From assembly GCA_949292785.1 (NCBI GenBank), contig CASFBK010000001.1, forward strand, positions 237,509-301,508: a DNA stretch of 64,000 bases. The letters run 5' to 3'. The DNA is from an uncultured Eubacteriales bacterium (GTDB lineage Bacteria; Bacillota; Clostridia; Lachnospirales; Lachnospiraceae). Shown here piece by piece: positions 61,689 to 64,000 of this stretch. The position numbers and the translations under genes were made by a program. The notes under the pieces are model-generated. The model saw only the letters and a program-made list of their open reading frames with translations. It had not been told where the DNA came from and searched no databases. Each line of letters starts with the position of its first letter. Position 1 is the stretch's first letter.

Positions 61689-62261
61689 CTATTTCACTCC
61701 TTTTAGAATCATTTTTCCATCAACATATTCATAACCTTTCGATAGTAAATAATAATATTCTCTTCCATATCCAGTTAAGCCGCCAAATTTAGTATACAGT
61801 GTACTATTATTTATAGGCGTTGACATCATCAATATCTCATCTCCACGGCTGATAGCCGCATCAAGGAAAGGCTTATTATACTCATTCCAAAATCCATCTG
61901 GTCCTAACATGGTAAATAAGTCATCCGAAGTATTTAACAAATTAAATCCACCTGGATTGCCACCGAAATCTGTACTTTTAGGTAAATCTAATTCTTTTAT
62001 AATATCTCCTGTGTCTGACCCGTATCTGCCTAGTATTGTTGTGGTCTTTCCCGGCTTGCTTGTTAGTTCAACACCTGATGTTGATTTATGATTTAATGTT
62101 ATTGTACCACCCTTATTTCCCCCCGAAATATTAAACTTCCCATCCAGCCCATTCAGCCCCTGTGCCGTCACTCCACCTGCCAGCATACCTGCCAACATGC
62201 TTGCTGTCTGGTTCCCTGTTACATTCATAGTGGCTGTTGACGCCAGCTCTCCGGCTGCCAT
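61689..62261 (-). CDS. Displaced polymorphic-toxin C-terminus (orphan cassette)
   Basis: 190 residues as an open frame. Residues 1-46 (ELASTATMNVTGNQTASMLA, GGVTAQGLNGLDGKF) are nearly identical to the pre-toxin region of the large toxin; after that the sequence is unrelated to it. The C-terminal domain (ILGRYGSDTGDIIKELDLPK, FGGNPGGFNLLN, FWNEYNKPFLDAAISRGDEI, YGREYYYLLSKGYEYVDGK) is probably a toxin domain of a kind that recurs in polymorphic toxins; I cannot name the activity. GAGGGA lies six bases before ATG 62261, so some translation is possible, but there is no delivery domain. Confidence 0.7.
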   Translation of the reverse strand: MAAGELASTATMNVTGNQTASMLAGMLAGGVTAQGLNGLDGKFNISGGNKGGTITLNHKSTSGVELTSKPGKTTTILGRYGSDTGDIIKELDLPKSTDFGGNPGGFNLLNTSDDLFTMLGPDGFWNEYNKPFLDAAISRGDEILMMSTPINNSTLYTKFGGLTGYGREYYYLLSKGYEYVDGKMILKGVK

Positions 62262-62402
62262 GGAGATTCCCTCTTTGGCTACGATAGTGCTTCCACTCCG
62301 GAAAGTAAGATTCCCCGCTACGGATGCCTAGCTGATGAGGATGAATGCAGAGGCTGCAAAGGCAAAGATATTTTCTGCCTTATAATAAGCATCTTCATTC
62401 CT
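62262..62402 (-). pseudogene. Pre-toxin segment upstream of the orphan cassette, broken by a stop
   Basis: Continuation of the homology to the large toxin (63521-63661), encoding a frame like AENIFAFAASAFILIS then a TAG, then ASVAGNLTFRSGSTIVAKEG. The intact copy has CAG at the stop. Homology ends sharply near 62402. Just beyond it (62403-62450) a short open stretch ending ELFVEFFTEGKIKKTR and a stop looks like the tail of another lost gene. Confidence 0.8.
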
Positions 62403-62485
62403 TGCTCTTACCGCGTCTTTTTAATTTTTCCTTCAGTAAAAAATTCTACAAATAATTCCCGCTATACCTCATGCACTACATGTCC

Positions 62486-62836
62486 TCAATATGCTCTGCC
62501 ATATTTTGTTAATTTACCTGTTATAACATTAATATCAAAGTAATATTCTATATACCCATTATCTTCTTTAATCCATCCTAAAATAGCATTTTCAATTCTA
62601 GGATGATTTGCAAAATCACTAATGCCCACTTCATCCCTAGAATAAAAAATAAATCTTCGTGAACCACAATAATTTATTCCCTCTAATATTGGATATTCAT
62701 TATTTTCTTCATAAATAATTAAAATCAACTCATGCGAAGGAATGTCTCTTATTCCTAATATTTTACCTTTATCAATTTTAGTTAATTCGCCCTGATAAAT
62801 CCATGACACTTCACTTTCAGTTCTTTCTATATTCAT
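62486..62836 (-). CDS. Putative immunity protein of the large toxin
   Basis: 116 residues, soluble and acidic, with beta-rich segments (HELILIIYEENNEYPILEGI, YCGSRRFIFYSRDE, GYIEYYFDINVITGKL). Its AGGAGAATAAG ribosome site is made by the last two codons and stop of the toxin gene. Unrelated in sequence to the second putative immunity protein. Family not recognised; role inferred from position directly after the toxin. Confidence 0.65.
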   Translation of the reverse strand: MNIERTESEVSWIYQGELTKIDKGKILGIRDIPSHELILIIYEENNEYPILEGINYCGSRRFIFYSRDEVGISDFANHPRIENAILGWIKEDNGYIEYYFDINVITGKLTKYGRAY

Positions 62837-62844
62837 ATCTACTC

Positions 62845-64000
62845 TTATTCTCCTATTTTTACAGATTCTATATATTTCAAATACTTCATTCTTAACGGTG
62901 GTGCTACATTTAACTGTATCTGACTACCACCTCCCGGAAAATATGTATCTACCATCAAATCTATTTGTGGTCCAACAGTTCCTTCATTTACTGGCAATGG
63001 TTTTATTACTTCATATACATTTACCCTATCTATTTCCGACTTGAATTCACTTGTTATCGCCAAAGAATTTCTTACTGCATTTTCACTAGAATAACTATCA
63101 AATGACGCCCAACCTCCCGGACGATTATCAGATTGTTCCGGTGACATAGCAATATTCATTTTTTCTCCTATTGATAACATATTAGGTTTAGGATTATACC
63201 CATCGGGCCAAGGTGATTGTTCATTTACAAGTCTAAAATAATCATCAATATTTTTTTCTGGATTTGCTCGGATAAATTCCTTCCACGTTTTATCAGAACC
63301 TATTCCCAGTTCACGCCAATATTCATTATAACGTGTTGCATCTTCTGGTGACATAAGGTCTCCAAAATAATCTTTACCTGCTGAAATCCCAAACTTCCCA
63401 TCAATCCCATTCAATCCCTGTGCTGTCACTCCACCCGCCAGCATACCTGCCAACATACTTGCTGTCTGGTTCCCGGTTACATTCATAGTGGCGGCTGACG
63501 CCAGTTCTCCGGCTACCATGGAGATTCCCTCTTTGGCTACAATAGTGCTTCCACTCCTGAAAGTAAGATTCCCCGCTACGGATGCCTGACTGATGGGGAT
63601 GAATGCAGAGGCTGCAAAGGCAAAGATATTCTCTGCCATATAATAAGCATCTTCATTCCCCTGGAATATCACATCCTTCAGTTGATTGATGGAAATACTG
63701 TCAATATCCCCCATGCTTCCATAGTAAATATCCTGTGCTCCCTCTACGGAATCAGCTATGCCAAATGCAATGGTTCCTCCTCCGATGCCCCAGCCCGCTA
63801 CTACGATTGGCGTTGCAGCTCCTCCTGTGGCTGCAATGCACAGCCCACCGGTCACAACAAGCACTACGCCTCCCACGGTCTTCCAGATTCCCTGGGTCTC
63901 CCTTGCTTCTGCCGCATCCTTTAACGCCTGCTCCTGTCCCCATATCTGTTCATACACGTCCTGATAGTTCTGGTGCTGTTCATAGAATATCTGGCTTAAT
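62845..64000 (-). CDS. Polymorphic toxin, C-terminal part (gene continues beyond the window)
   Basis: The frame is open to the window edge (LSQIFYEQHQNYQDV precedes the first in-window start), so only the last 385 residues are seen. A hydrophobic helical pre-toxin segment comes first (VVLVVTGGLCIAATGGAATP, VEGAQDIYYGSMGDIDSISI), then the conserved ASMLAGMLAGGVTAQGLNGI and GKFG junction. After it comes a variable C-terminal domain of about 180 residues (NRPGGWASFDSYSSENAVRN; NVYEVIKPLPVNEGTVGPQI; YFPGGGSQIQL). The last motifs recall TNT-type NAD glycohydrolases, a weak resemblance. N-terminal delivery domain is outside the window; LXG/type VII export would fit a Firmicute but is not shown. Confidence 0.8.
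   Translation of the reverse strand, partial: LSQIFYEQHQNYQDVYEQIWGQEQALKDAAEARETQGIWKTVGGVVLVVTGGLCIAATGGAATPIVVAGWGIGGGTIAFGIADSVEGAQDIYYGSMGDIDSISINQLKDVIFQGNEDAYYMAENIFAFAASAFIPISQASVAGNLTFRSGSTIVAKEGISMVAGELASAATMNVTGNQTASMLAGMLAGGVTAQGLNGIDGKFGISAGKDYFGDLMSPEDATRYNEYWRELGIGSDKTWKEFIRANPEKNIDDYFRLVNEQSPWPDGYNPKPNMLSIGEKMNIAMSPEQSDNRPGGWASFDSYSSENAVRNSLAITSEFKSEIDRVNVYEVIKPLPVNEGTVGPQIDLMVDTYFPGGGSQIQLNVAPPLRMKYLKYIESVKIGE

Overview
The window looks like the chromosome of a Gram-positive anaerobe of the class Clostridia, most likely family Lachnospiraceae. It is moderately AT-rich with strong AGGAGG-type ribosome binding sites. It carries spore-lineage genes (yqfC, yqfD, a SpoVB-like flippase) and the Firmicutes yqfC-yqfD-phoH-ybeY and sepF-ylm gene orders. 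A folD-fhs one-carbon pair, glycogen enzymes and a large mre/min/mutSL block fit the same assignment, which rests on gene content and order, not on a marker gene. Nearly everything is on the minus strand; only three genes (5.7, 45.6 and 46.2 kb) are on the plus strand.

Region by region, in window coordinates; minus-strand transcription runs from high to low. 0-5.6 kb: membrane-fusion-like protein, yggS, sepF, ylmH-like, aroB, lspA and the start of an rluD-type gene. 5.7-6.6 kb: a DUF378 membrane protein (+) and a P-loop protein (-), converging on a terminator. 6.6-17 kb: rod-shape and division block radC, mreB, mreC, mreD, PBP2, minC, minD, minE, rodA, mgsA and a D,D-carboxypeptidase. 17-27.3 kb: two FAD oxidoreductases, mutS, mutL, miaA and ynbB behind a good sigma-A-type promoter. 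27.3-36.9 kb: Nudix, pyrimidine-nucleoside phosphorylase, yqfC, yqfD, phoH, a degenerate HD membrane protein, ybeY, a DUF3048 lipoprotein, a SpoVB/MATE-type flippase and a small BofC-like protein. 36.9-42.4 kb: accessory genes, namely a divergent second dehydroquinate-synthase-like protein, DUF4037, GNAT, an atypical transcarbamoylase, ANT(6) and a nucleoside phosphorylase. 42.5-46.9 kb: CAP-domain protein, DegV, a HEPN-motif membrane protein, rlmH, a membrane protein and xpt. 46.9-60.8 kb: glycogen debranching enzyme, zinc-ribbon/TPR protein, folD, fhs, ftsK, a TepA/ClpP-like protease, glgA, metY and a DUF885 lipoprotein.

61-64 kb is the most unusual part: a polymorphic-toxin locus. A large toxin enters from beyond the window edge and is followed by its presumed immunity gene. 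Next come a displaced second toxin C-terminus that carries a copy of the conserved pre-toxin segment with an in-frame stop, its own presumed immunity gene, and a third decayed pre-toxin fragment. Both toxin genes carry the ribosome binding site of the next (immunity) gene inside their last codons.

Other non-routine signals are: an 18-bp RNA hairpin holding a ribosome binding site and start codon in its loop (27.83-27.89 kb); a 12-bp inverted repeat that is both a terminator-like hairpin and pairs with the tepA ribosome binding site (55.99-56.05 kb); a 61-bp tandem hairpin repeat (27.3-27.45 kb); an HD-domain protein that has lost its HD residues; and paralogues of AroB and of ornithine carbamoyltransferase with altered active-site motifs. 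No rRNA, tRNA, CRISPR array, insertion sequence or prophage gene was recognised.
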